Shown piece by piece: positions 1-8,208 of a DNA stretch of 64,000 nucleotides. A model generated the notes under the pieces. It saw nothing but the letters and a program-made list of their open reading frames with translations. It was not told the DNA's origin and did not search any database. Location of the stretch: assembly GCF_006546655.1 (NCBI RefSeq), contig NZ_VIAQ01000008.1, positions 124,001 to 188,000 of the forward strand. Reading direction: 5' to 3'. The stretch is from Methanolobus vulcani (GTDB lineage Archaea; Halobacteriota; Methanosarcinia; Methanosarcinales; Methanosarcinaceae). Position 1 is the first letter of the stretch, and every line of letters begins with the position of its first letter. A program made the position numbers and the translations under genes.

Positions 1-819
1 TTCGGTCTTGACAAGTGCGCCTGAACTCCTTTCGGATTGTCCGGTTATAGGATATTCCTTTTCCTGGAGAGCTGTAAGCAAGCTCTGCTGAGATTCAAGA
101 CTGAGAGTATTGATCTCATCAATAAACAGCACACCCTTGTGTGATTTGTGAATGTCACCGCTTTCTACCCTGTCATGGGCAGGTGTTTCAAGACCACCTG
201 ACTGGAAAGGGTCGTGCCTGACATCACCAAGGAGCGCACCTGCATGTGTGCCTGTTGCATCAAGGAATGGTGCATGCTCCTTCTGGTAGTTTGAAACAAT
301 GAGCTTTGGAATCATCATTTCTTCTTTTGGCATGAATTGGCGTGTAAGGAGCAATATCATGATCGCCGCAATAATACCCCACAGGAGCTGGCCGACGTAG
401 AATGAATAGATAATGATACCAAATACAAGTATCATCATCAGCATATTACGTGACTGGGCCTTTTTCTGTGCTTCCAGCTTGTGCGCCATTACGATCTCCC
501 TGCCTTTTCCGGCAGGAACAGAACGTATTTTCGGATTATTGTTATCTTCAGGATTGGGGTATGCGAGTATATCCTGTAGTTCTTCTTTTGGAAGAAGTTC
601 AGCCATAGCCTTAGAAAGAAGGGATTTACCCGTACCAGGGCTTCCTATCATCATTACATGCCTTCTCTGGCTAGCTGCTTTTTTTACCACCTCCACCGCA
701 TGTTCCTGACCAATTATCTGATCTATTAAAAGTTCCGGAACATCTATGGAGTCTGTGGTTTCGAAATTGTCCTCGTACAGTTCAATCTCTTCACTAGAAT
801 CAGTAGTCTCTTTTTCCAT
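1..819 (-). CDS. lonB: LonB-type ATP-dependent protease, N-terminal part (gene runs off the left edge)
   Basis: Membrane-bound archaeal Lon protease, which degrades unfolded and regulatory proteins. Only the first 273 codons are in the window; the proteolytic domain lies beyond the left edge. The start is the ATG at 819-817. Visible are a Walker A motif GSPGTGKS at residues 59-66, a hydrophobic hairpin at about residues 126-158 inserted in the ATPase domain, and a Walker B stretch (GVLFIDEIN) near residue 235. The inserted membrane hairpin is the hallmark of archaeal LonB as opposed to bacterial LonA. The gene is divergent from the small secreted protein at 998. A perfect palindrome lies between its TATA box and start codon. 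Confidence 0.93.
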   Translation of the reverse strand, partial: MEKETTDSSEEIELYEDNFETTDSIDVPELLIDQIIGQEHAVEVVKKAASQRRHVMMIGSPGTGKSLLSKAMAELLPKEELQDILAYPNPEDNNNPKIRSVPAGKGREIVMAHKLEAQKKAQSRNMLMMILVFGIIIYSFYVGQLLWGIIAAIMILLLTRQFMPKEEMMIPKLIVSNYQKEHAPFLDATGTHAGALLGDVRHDPFQSGGLETPAHDRVESGDIHKSHKGVLFIDEINTLSLESQQSLLTALQEKEYPITGQSERSSGALVKTE

Positions 820-851
820 AGTCTTCTCGCAAGTTTTGTGGTTTGTTCAAG

Positions 852-874
852 TTGTACGTACAAAATATATACTT
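852..874 (-). promoter_or_regulatory. lonB promoter with palindromic operator-like site
   Basis: A perfect 12-base palindrome, TTGTACGTACAA, occupies 852-863. Just upstream on the minus strand is an A/T stretch reading as a TATA box (865-874). The palindrome therefore falls close to the expected transcription start of lonB, about 30 bases before its ATG. That position suits a repressor site, possibly for proteotoxic-stress control. The regulator is not identifiable here. Confidence 0.45.
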
Positions 875-997
875 GACGGTTTTTATAATTATGTAAGCCA
901 AATTTATTATATTTAATTGTGAGTAAAGTTAATATGACTATAGTGGCATCAGAATATAAGAAATTATGCCTTCATTTGTTGTTCTGGACTTGATATT

Positions 998-1444
998 ATG
1001 AAGCTTACAGCATTTCTGATTATAGCACTTATCATGTCTTTGCTTTGGTTTTCGGCCAGCAATGACCTCATCTCTTATGGAGAAGGATATATTCATTTCA
1101 AGCAGGTCACAATGCGATTTCAGGATACAGATGTACTAATATCCATGTCCTATGATCTGGATATGTTTTCAAGTATGTATATATTTCTCTTTGGTTCACA
1201 TAATTTGGAACCTGATATTGATAATTTCTTTTCGGATTTCGATGATTTTGAAGTGCTTGAAATTGACCGCAATAATGCTGTAATATTTGCAAGGAATGTT
1301 TCACGTATAAATGGTGCATATTATCTTTATGATTCTCATGAATTGAATGGAACAGTGGATGTTTTGCTCATGGTTCTTCCGAATGGGGACACGAATAGTT
1401 TTATAGATGCAAGTTCTACTGAAGCCACATTCTATGATGTATAA
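998..1444 (+). CDS. small exported or membrane-anchored hypothetical protein
   Basis: 148-residue protein of unknown function. Residues 1-20 form a hydrophobic signal or anchor segment after a single Lys. The rest is a soluble domain rich in Asp, Ser, Phe and Tyr with no Cys and no recognisable catalytic motif, so an extracytoplasmic location is inferred. It is divergent from lonB, with an AT-rich promoter region (about 895-930) between them. The start codon is preceded by no strong ribosome binding site. I do not recognise a family. Confidence 0.6.
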   Translation: MKLTAFLIIALIMSLLWFSASNDLISYGEGYIHFKQVTMRFQDTDVLISMSYDLDMFSSMYIFLFGSHNLEPDIDNFFSDFDDFEVLEIDRNNAVIFARNVSRINGAYYLYDSHELNGTVDVLLMVLPNGDTNSFIDASSTEATFYDV

Positions 1445-1909
1445 AGAATTACATTTTAATCATAGTCTGTCAATTAAAACCGTTGTGTTTGTAAGTCTGG
1501 AGTGCACAATTAATGTCAGGGCATAGATGTTCATTTACATGGACATGCCGCAGGTGCTTATTTGGCTAATCCGGTATAATATGAATTATCCTTCTGAATG
1601 TTTAATTTTCAAAAGCGCCCATTGATGGTGTATTTTTCAATAGGTTTCTTCAAATGATTCTGGTTTGTTTTGAATCAGACATTTTCTATTAACATCAGAA
1701 GATGTTCAGTTGGAGATATGAATTATTGTTGGTGTTGGTCATGGATGCCGTTCTTTATATATAATATCGGGAGTTCAGTCACTTTACCCAAAAGGTTTAT
1801 TATCTATTATGCATTATGTGGGGTGCTGATAAGCGCCATGGCATGCGATAATAGCACTAAAGTGCTTTTAAGCAGCAAGGTGTTTACAGATATTTGCAAA
1901 CTGCATAAT
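1445..1909. other. non-coding region before the tRNA cluster
   Basis: No convincing gene is visible. A weak TATA-like stretch at about 1864-1873 (GCTTTTAAGC) lies some 40 bases before the tRNA-Val gene and probably serves it. Possible reading frames here have poor codon character and no ribosome binding site. Confidence 0.5.
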
Positions 1910-1983
1910 GGGCTCGTGGTCTAGCTGGTTATGACGTCGCCTTGACATGGCGGAGGTCCGGAGTTCGACTCTCCGCGGGCCCA
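1910..1983 (+). tRNA. tRNA-Val (GAC anticodon)
   Basis: Cloverleaf can be drawn by eye. The 7-base acceptor stem GGGCTCG pairs with CGGGCCC, with one G-U. The anticodon stem is CGCCT/TGGCG-like around a loop holding GAC, and the T arm contains GTTCGAC. The discriminator is A at 1983, and the next three bases are CCA, so the mature 3' end appears to be encoded. It is first in a Val-Phe-Gly cluster. Confidence 0.93.
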
Positions 1984-2048
1984 CCAAAACAGTCTGCAAC
2001 AGTTAAGTTTAAATCTAACAGCAGCATTTAGGTGCTTCGGGTCATCAT

Positions 2049-2121
2049 GCCCAGGTAGCTCAGTTGGGAGAGCGCTGCCCTGAAGAGGCAGTTGTCCCCG
2101 GTTCAAGTCCGGGTCTGGGCA
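2049..2121 (+). tRNA. tRNA-Phe (GAA anticodon)
   Basis: Acceptor stem GCCCAGG pairs with TCTGGGC. The anticodon stem CTGCC/GGCAG frames a loop with GAA, the T arm contains GTTCAAG, and the discriminator is A at 2121. An A/T-rich box (AGTTTAAATCT, about 2003-2013) 40-odd bases upstream may give it its own promoter in the 65-base gap after tRNA-Val. Confidence 0.94.
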
Positions 2122-2134
2122 CCTAAGCAAAAGC

Positions 2135-2206
2135 ACACCAGTAGTGTAGCGGTTATCACCGGGCGTTGCCAACGCTCGAACCCGGGTTCGAATCCCGGCT
2201 GGTGTA
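2135..2206 (+). tRNA. tRNA-Gly (GCC anticodon)
   Basis: Acceptor stem ACACCAG pairs with CTGGTGT. The anticodon stem GGGCG/CGCTC frames a loop with GCC, the T arm is CCGGG-TTCGAAT-CCCGG, and the discriminator is A at 2206. The first pair is A-U rather than the common G-C. It starts 13 bases after tRNA-Phe, so the two are probably co-transcribed. Confidence 0.92.
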
Positions 2207-2224
2207 CTGAATACTTTTTTCAAA

Positions 2225-2650
2225 CAAGGTTTTCTACAGAGCCAATGATTTTTGATTTAATATTTCCAGCATTTTCACGATATTTTTGATTTTATTTTCT
2301 CAATAGCTTTCTTCAACTCCGCAAGCTGAAGTGGTGCAATTCTAAAGGTCTCAACGATCTTGATATAAGACAGAAAATATGGCTCACATCCAGAACTTCT
2401 TCCTTTCCCCTAAGAAAAAGATATTGGCCATAAAAGAGCACATGCACAATTTGATAGGGGAATAAAGTCATCTGACATGCTAAAGCCTTCATCATTTGGA
2501 CCAACAACAGAATTCACCGGGAAAAAACACTGTAAACGAAAGAATAATGAAATCTTTCTGGAATATGTGCGTAGTTATGACATGATGATTCAAAAAATAC
2601 CAATCCAATGCATCATTTTGTACTGTAACATGCTGCACCATTTCTTTTCA
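2225..2650 (-). pseudogene. decayed gene remnant between the tRNAs and the CDF gene
   Basis: Minus-strand translation gives protein-like pieces in different frames. About 2640-2515 yields a run containing HIPERFHYSFVYSV. About 2518-2410 yields VVGPNDEGFSMSDDF and onward. After an in-frame TAG at about 2410, the same frame continues to a helical C terminus (LQLAELKKAIEKIKSK) ending with TGA near 2278. At least one frame change and one stop interrupt it. The family is not recognised. It may be a degraded gene; chance coding-like sequence is not excluded. Confidence 0.3.
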
Positions 2651-2695
2651 TATCTGTCTTAAGAAATAAATGGAAATTTTACAAAACCATGGCTT

Positions 2696-3619
2696 TCAGT
2701 AGGCATTAGGTGTAAAAGTGCCTCCTTGATGCGATACTGAACAAGAAGGTTCTATATGTACGAGTACTTCCTCGATGCCCTTAAAATTCTCCTTGATGCT
2801 ATACTGGACAATATATGCAATAGTGTGGGATTTATATGTTGGCATTTCAGGATCAACCTGTATATGAAGGTCAACATAAACATTTCCATCAGGCCCTCTG
2901 CTTCTTATATTGTGGCAATTCTGCACTCCTTCTATCCTGCACACAATATCTCGTATATCTTCAGGCTCGATACGCGATTCATCGCAGAGTATTGAAACAC
3001 TGCTAAACATTATCTCGAGTCCTGCATGCAGAATAACAATGGCTACAATAACTGAGATAATAGGGTCCAGTATGGGATAACCAGCTTTAATGAACACGAG
3101 CCCCATCAATACCGACAGAGATACGTATATATCGCTTTTCGTATGGGCAGAATCAGCAAGTAACACCTCACTATTTAATGCTTCCCCATTTCTGCGTTCG
3201 TAGGTTGTTACAGCAAAATTCACGATCATTGTGCCCATCATCACAAGAAAACTTATTATTGTGACTTCCGGGTTGGTTCCATTATCAAATCTCTGGAAAG
3301 CCGAATGGACGATTTCAAATGCTACTATTCCCAAAATGACTGCAATGAAGATGGATGCAACAGTCTCAAATTTCCTATGGCCATAAGGATGTTCTTTATC
3401 AGGGGGTTTGGAGGCGATTTGAATTCCAATTAAGCCCACTATATTGGATATACCATCAAAAAGAGAATGATAGCCATCAGACTGCATACTAAGGACATTT
3501 GTTAGCATTCCATAGGCAATCTTTGCAAAGGATACGGCAATGTTCAGAAAGAAGACATTGAGCATGACCTTTTTGATCATCCTGAATCTATTATCATTAT
3601 CATCCATGACAAAAGGCAT
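2696..3619 (-). CDS. cation diffusion facilitator (CDF) family metal exporter
   Basis: 307-residue membrane protein that exports divalent metals such as Zn, Co, Ni, Fe or Mn in exchange for protons. Six membrane segments fill about residues 1-210, followed by a cytoplasmic dimerisation domain (about 210-290). The metal-site motifs are HxxxD in the second segment (YHSLFDG) and HTKSD in the fifth, as expected for active CDF transporters. The substrate cannot be decided from these residues. The start is the ATG at 3619. The gene stands alone, and its metal role may relate to the neighbouring metal-linked regulon, but no shared promoter element was seen. Confidence 0.9.
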   Translation of the reverse strand: MPFVMDDNDNRFRMIKKVMLNVFFLNIAVSFAKIAYGMLTNVLSMQSDGYHSLFDGISNIVGLIGIQIASKPPDKEHPYGHRKFETVASIFIAVILGIVAFEIVHSAFQRFDNGTNPEVTIISFLVMMGTMIVNFAVTTYERRNGEALNSEVLLADSAHTKSDIYVSLSVLMGLVFIKAGYPILDPIISVIVAIVILHAGLEIMFSSVSILCDESRIEPEDIRDIVCRIEGVQNCHNIRSRGPDGNVYVDLHIQVDPEMPTYKSHTIAYIVQYSIKENFKGIEEVLVHIEPSCSVSHQGGTFTPNAY

Positions 3620-4546
3620 TACTCATAACAATATAAATTTTATCATAAACACATCTACTAAATGAAGATGCCTAAAACAGAATTAAATATTTAAAACATG
3701 ATTATGCAATTCTAGTTTTCATATGTAAGTATATGTTTTTTCTAGTAATTTCTATAAAAAGTGATCAAGCACTCAATTGTCACTTAAATTACTTTTTGAA
3801 TGCTTTATATGTGAAATTTTGCAAATATAGTGCATATTGATTTGGGTTTAAAACTAAATTCAAATTAAGGCCTGAATTAGTGACATTGCATCTTATATGG
3901 TAAAGTCTACTTTTATTGTTTTTATAGAAACGATTTCTAAACTCCTTTCACATCTCCTTTCCAGCACAACATGAAACATGCAATGTTTAAGAGTCCTTTA
4001 AACGATGTTAAGTCTTTCATCAACCATACGATGTGGAAAGAATCACAGTAATTTGATACGAATAAGTGTCCTCTAGTATTTAACTTTCTCAAGAAAATCT
4101 GTGGACAGATTATGGTACAGAAGAATAAATGTAGGGGGCTATTATGCAATATATACAATTTATAAAGCTAGAAGTTATTGTTTATGGAGTTTGTTGGTTT
4201 AATTTGAGATGAGCTTGTTTGCATAATAGCAAACATTATACTATATGTATAATATTTAAAATTTTGCTATGCCTAACAATGATAGTTAGACCTATTTAAA
4301 ATTATTAAACACCTCTACATATGTTAAAACAAGGAGTGCCACATAAATTTGTTCTTAACTGTAATCATTCATATGGTCACAAAACAAGTAAAACATTGTA
4401 AAAGCCATAAGTGCAGGAATCAAAACACAGAGGCTGATTACCAATGAGTTTAACATTACCTAGGTGACTGTCAGCTGATGAGAATAACTTCATTTAGGAT
4501 CGATTTTTGTTATCTATCACAGTATTTGCTGTGAGAGAACACTCTG

Positions 4547-4640
4547 GTTTTAGTCTGACCTGTATATCGTAATCTATATATCTGTTTACAATAAAAATAA
4601 AGTTAGGACTCGTTTTAGTCTGACCTGTATATCGTAATCT
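4547..4640. repeat. exact 29-bp direct repeat, two copies 36 bp apart
   Basis: The 29 bases at 4547-4575 recur exactly at 4612-4640. Both copies start GTTTTAGTCTGACC and end ATCGTAATCT, and 36 unrelated bases lie between them. Repeat and spacer lengths fit a minimal CRISPR unit. However, there are only two copies, the repeat has no clear internal palindrome, and no cas gene is in the window. It could equally be a regulatory or mobile-element footprint. Confidence 0.75.
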
Positions 4641-4891
4641 GCAATGAATAATGTAAAAACGAATACCCAATGTTGATAATGAATATTTCGAAATTAATGC
4701 TGGGTGCTGATGATACGAAAAAATTAGTTTACAAGCTATAGCAAGGAAGTCAATAGCTCACTGACACAGAGTTAATTTGTTATATCTGTTTTTGAATGCG
4801 TGTATGTAACAAAAGTAATAATTTATTTTTGTTTATTTCATTATGTGCATTTTAATATTCATAATGTATAATTTAGTGTTGGCTATTTTGT

Positions 4892-4960
4892 GTTATCATT
4901 TATCGTAATGTTTATTAGGTAGTTATTACGTTCTAATTTCTACGGTTATATTCTAACCGT
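4892..4960 (+). promoter_or_regulatory. promoter and operator of the S-layer/ABC importer operon (shared regulon site 1)
   Basis: GTTATCA (4892-4898), ATCGTAA (4902-4908), TATA box TTTATTA (4911-4917) and a palindrome, ACGGTTA-TATTC-TAACCGT (4942-4960), which is a perfect 7-bp inverted repeat centred near the expected start of transcription. The same order and spacing occur before 13944, 14843 and 19334. A repressor bound here would block transcription initiation. The leader to the first gene is about 160-170 bases. Confidence 0.7.
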
Positions 4961-5115
4961 TGAGATTTAACTCATTTGTCGTATTATCGACACTGAACTG
5001 TCAGTGATGAAAACAGATTAAATTAATTTCAGAAATCTAGAATATAGGCAATCGTTGCTATCATCATATTTCATTTACTGAAGATAGATAAAACTCCGGT
5101 TGGTGGTGAATCTAA

Positions 5116-6429
5116 ATGAAAGAGATAACAGGAAAATTACTACTTATATTTGTAGTTTCATTTCTTATGTTGATACCTGCAAGTGCGTCAGATGTAACGT
5201 ATCAATTAAGAAGCAGTGTTTATGACAATACCGATTCTTCTATAAAATCAGGGGACTTCTATTGGGATGCAAACAGTTTTTCAGGATTCTGGTACCAGAT
5301 AAAACCTGGTCTTTCGAGTGAGGTCCTTTATTTTCATAATAGCGCAAATTCTTCATCCACTTTTCAGCTTGGTGATAAAGTTGTTGAAGATGATCTCTAT
5401 TATGTGAGTAAACCCCAGCTAAAAACTAGAAAGATAGGTGGCTCGGACGATGCTGCAACTTATATTGTCGATGATGTTGACCTGGAAAAATACTATCTTA
5501 TGGGTTTCTTTGGTTCCATGTATCTTGCAATGCCCGAGAATCCTTCAGTTTTGTCAGATGGATGTAAACCTGATAAGATTGCAAAAATATTGATGGAGCA
5601 GAAAAGTGAAGACAAAAAGCAGATGTTTACAGGGGAGGAATGGAAACTTGCCGGTGGATGGTCTCTTGTAGCACAACAAATAGATGTGGAAGGCAACAAG
5701 GTCTGGGTGGAGCTCAAAAAGAATGGTGAAACGATTGACTCTGATGTTATTTCAGCAGAAGTAAATCTCACAAGACCTCAAAGAACATATCTCTACAAGG
5801 ACAGTGATGATTATCCTGTATTCTATTGTTATGTTGATTCCATATTCATGGGTCAGACTGATGAATTTGTGGTTTTTAAATATGCCTTCTTGAGGGGTGA
5901 TATCACCTGTATCGAAAGCGGGGGTACCTATGGTGCATTCGATGTTACTGGTTTTGAGGTTCCTGCTGTAATGAACGGCACAAACTATGCCGGAAGTGGT
6001 AGTGGAACAGTTCTCAATACAGGTGATGCTGCATTGGTAATGTCCAGTAACAACGATATAACCCTGGATCCTGATAAGATCATCGACCTTTACGGTAACA
6101 TGTATCTTAAGACGGAAAACACAAAGGGTTCCTGCTTGAAAATGACCCTCTGGAAAACATGCACTATTACAGTTGCAGATTCGGTTGCCAGTGAAAAGGA
6201 TACTGAAGAAGATACCATTGAAGATGAGGCCGAGGATGTAGCGGTCATAGATATGGCTGCAAAAGAAAGTGAAACATCATCATTTACCTCCAAAGAAAAT
6301 ATCGACTCCGCAACTTCAGAAAAAGAATCTACATCTGATGTAGAAAGTTCCATGAAGCTACCAAGATTTGGATTATTAGTTGGTGCACTGGGGATAATTG
6401 CAGTATTGGTATTTAGAAAAAGGATATGA
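5116..6429 (+). CDS. S-layer-related surface protein with one duplication domain and C-terminal anchor
   Basis: 437-residue exported protein. Residues 1-25 are a signal peptide. About 30-355 form one S-layer-family duplication domain (DUF1608 type, of which Methanosarcina S-layer proteins carry two). Residues 360-412 are an acidic Ser/Thr/Glu linker, and 415-437 a membrane anchor ending in FRKRI. It therefore faces the pseudoperiplasm. A single domain makes it too short to be the main S-layer protein. It is the first gene of the transporter operon, 14 bases before the first binding protein, so a role as a surface gate or docking protein for the imported ligand is inferred. Confidence 0.75.
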   Translation: MKEITGKLLLIFVVSFLMLIPASASDVTYQLRSSVYDNTDSSIKSGDFYWDANSFSGFWYQIKPGLSSEVLYFHNSANSSSTFQLGDKVVEDDLYYVSKPQLKTRKIGGSDDAATYIVDDVDLEKYYLMGFFGSMYLAMPENPSVLSDGCKPDKIAKILMEQKSEDKKQMFTGEEWKLAGGWSLVAQQIDVEGNKVWVELKKNGETIDSDVISAEVNLTRPQRTYLYKDSDDYPVFYCYVDSIFMGQTDEFVVFKYAFLRGDITCIESGGTYGAFDVTGFEVPAVMNGTNYAGSGSGTVLNTGDAALVMSSNNDITLDPDKIIDLYGNMYLKTENTKGSCLKMTLWKTCTITVADSVASEKDTEEDTIEDEAEDVAVIDMAAKESETSSFTSKENIDSATSEKESTSDVESSMKLPRFGLLVGALGIIAVLVFRKRI

Positions 6430-6443
6430 ATTGAGGTGGCTAG

Positions 6444-8174
6444 ATGAAATTGAACAAAAAAGTCATTTCATTTTTTTTATCAATGATGCTTATCATTTCT
6501 GTGTTCCTCTTGCCGGCAACGGGCTCAGAGAATGAAGAGAAGCAGAACAGAGTATTTACATCAAGCTGGAGTCAACTAACAACGGCAGACTCTGGCTTTC
6601 CATCCCCTTTTACATTCTACCCAAGAGGAGATGGTTACATTATGATGAGTTACTGTTTTGACACACTCATATGGCCTGATGAGAACGGCGAATTCATAGG
6701 ATTGCTTGCGGATTCGTGGGAAAGCTCTGCGGATGGTATTGAATGGACCTTTTATCTAAGAGAAAATGTCACATGGCACGATGGAGAACCTTTCACGGCA
6801 AATGATGTTGTTTTTACTATTAATTATATGAAAGAAAAAGCCCATGTTAGTCCAGTCGGTTCAAGCTGGTATAACACAGCGATCATAGACAACGTTAAAG
6901 CACCTGATGACCACACTGTTATCATAACGCTCAAGCAACCCTATGCCCCTTTCATGCAACTGGTTCTGGATGTCATACCAATCATGCCTGAACATATATG
7001 GAAAGATGTCTCTGATCCCAGTACATACATGGAAGAGGATGCAGTTGTCGGCACCGGACCTTTCATTCTGGAAGACTATGATAAGGAACAGAAATCCTAC
7101 AAATACTCTGCCAACAAAGATTATTTCCTTGGAGAACCAGTCATTGATACACTTATCTATGTACAGACATCTGATCCTATCCTTTCGCTAAAAACGGGAG
7201 AGGTCGATGAGTCCAGTCTTTCGTTTGACCAGGTGCAGGCTTTGTCTGACCAAGATAACCTGAAGGTTATCAGTGGGCCAGGATATCATGTTTACCGACT
7301 TAGGTTTAATATCCCTTCAAATGCGATACTCAATGATACTGATGTCCGCAAAGCCATCTATTATTCCCTTGACTGCGAAGATATAATGAGCAGAGTGCTT
7401 CATGGAGGAGGAGTTGTGGGCAATCCTGGATATGTACCACCCTACTCTAAATGGTATTATCCCGGTGTCACAAAGTATGCCTATGATCCTGAAAAGGCAA
7501 ACCAGATGCTTGATGATGCAGGATATCAGAATAAAGATACGGATGGCATCAGAATTGATCCGGACGGTAACAGACTCGAATTCCAGTTATTGTATCCAAC
7601 AGAACAGCAAAGCCAGAGACTGGCTGAGCTCATTCAGACTTACTTTAAAGAAGTTGGCATAGGTATCATCCTGAAACCCGGGGATAGGATGACAGTGGAT
7701 GGTCTGGTCGGATCAGGCAATTTTGAAATGGCAATCTACACTCACGCTACAGCCACAGAACCAGGGAATATGCTGAACTCATTCCCCACATCAACTGGAT
7801 GGAACAATTCTGAATTCATGTCCCTTGCGACTGAACAGATGGTAACAATGGATGAGGAAAAGCGTAAGGAACTCGTGGATCGTATGCAAGTCCTCATAGC
7901 AGATAATGTACCTACAATTCCCGTCTTTTACCGGGACATGTACAGCGCCTGCAATCAGGAAAAATTTGACGGTTTCTTCTATACACCTGAGGGTATAGCA
8001 GGCGGCATACCGGTAGAATACAACAAGCTTGCATTCATCTACGGAAATTGGAACGGCGAAAGTACTGAAGCTACAGAAGATACCAGCACCAATTCAGCAG
8101 ACAGTATAGGCATTTTCGGTTCGGTGGCTGTACTTGCATCTGCTTTCTTACTAAGGAAATACAGTCAATCATGA
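6444..8174 (+). CDS. family-5 solute-binding protein of a peptide/nickel-type ABC importer (copy 1)
   Basis: 576-residue extracytoplasmic binding protein (SBP_bac_5, the DppA/OppA/NikA/CntA fold). It has a signal peptide at 1-26, a binding domain at about 40-530, a Ser/Thr linker, and a C-terminal membrane segment ending in LLRKYSQS. It lacks a lipobox and so is probably anchored by the C terminus, an archaeal arrangement. The family binds peptides, nickel-histidine or metallophore complexes; the ligand cannot be read from sequence. GAGGTGG before the ATG is the ribosome binding site. A close paralogue follows directly, which suggests two ligand specificities for one permease. Confidence 0.88.
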   Translation: MKLNKKVISFFLSMMLIISVFLLPATGSENEEKQNRVFTSSWSQLTTADSGFPSPFTFYPRGDGYIMMSYCFDTLIWPDENGEFIGLLADSWESSADGIEWTFYLRENVTWHDGEPFTANDVVFTINYMKEKAHVSPVGSSWYNTAIIDNVKAPDDHTVIITLKQPYAPFMQLVLDVIPIMPEHIWKDVSDPSTYMEEDAVVGTGPFILEDYDKEQKSYKYSANKDYFLGEPVIDTLIYVQTSDPILSLKTGEVDESSLSFDQVQALSDQDNLKVISGPGYHVYRLRFNIPSNAILNDTDVRKAIYYSLDCEDIMSRVLHGGGVVGNPGYVPPYSKWYYPGVTKYAYDPEKANQMLDDAGYQNKDTDGIRIDPDGNRLEFQLLYPTEQQSQRLAELIQTYFKEVGIGIILKPGDRMTVDGLVGSGNFEMAIYTHATATEPGNMLNSFPTSTGWNNSEFMSLATEQMVTMDEEKRKELVDRMQVLIADNVPTIPVFYRDMYSACNQEKFDGFFYTPEGIAGGIPVEYNKLAFIYGNWNGESTEATEDTSTNSADSIGIFGSVAVLASAFLLRKYSQS

Positions 8175-8208
8175 AATAGAAAAATTCAGTAATTACAGGA
8201 GGATAAAA

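Larger units (their letters stand above)
3620..5115. other. long AT-rich non-coding region
   Basis: About 1.5 kb without a convincing gene. It contains an inverted repeat ATTATAC-TATAT-GTATAAT at 4235-4253, a small hairpin TCACAG/CTGTGA at 4517-4534, an exact 29-bp direct repeat at 4547-4575 and 4612-4640, the promoter/operator at 4892-4960, and a hairpin CACTGA-ACTG-TCAGTG at 4991-5006 in the leader of the downstream operon. Its base composition is clearly lower in G+C than the neighbouring genes. Confidence 0.6.

Noticed and set aside
1670-1924. 84-codon plus-strand frame running into tRNA-Val
   Set aside because: It overlaps the tRNA gene and its promoter, and has no ribosome binding site.
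3937-4158. 73-codon minus-strand frame as an insertion-sequence remnant
   Set aside because: No transposase motif, no terminal inverted repeats, and AT-driven codon content.
4547-4640. Genuine CRISPR array
   Set aside because: Only two repeats, no internal palindrome, no degenerate terminal repeats and no cas genes, so it is listed only as a direct repeat.
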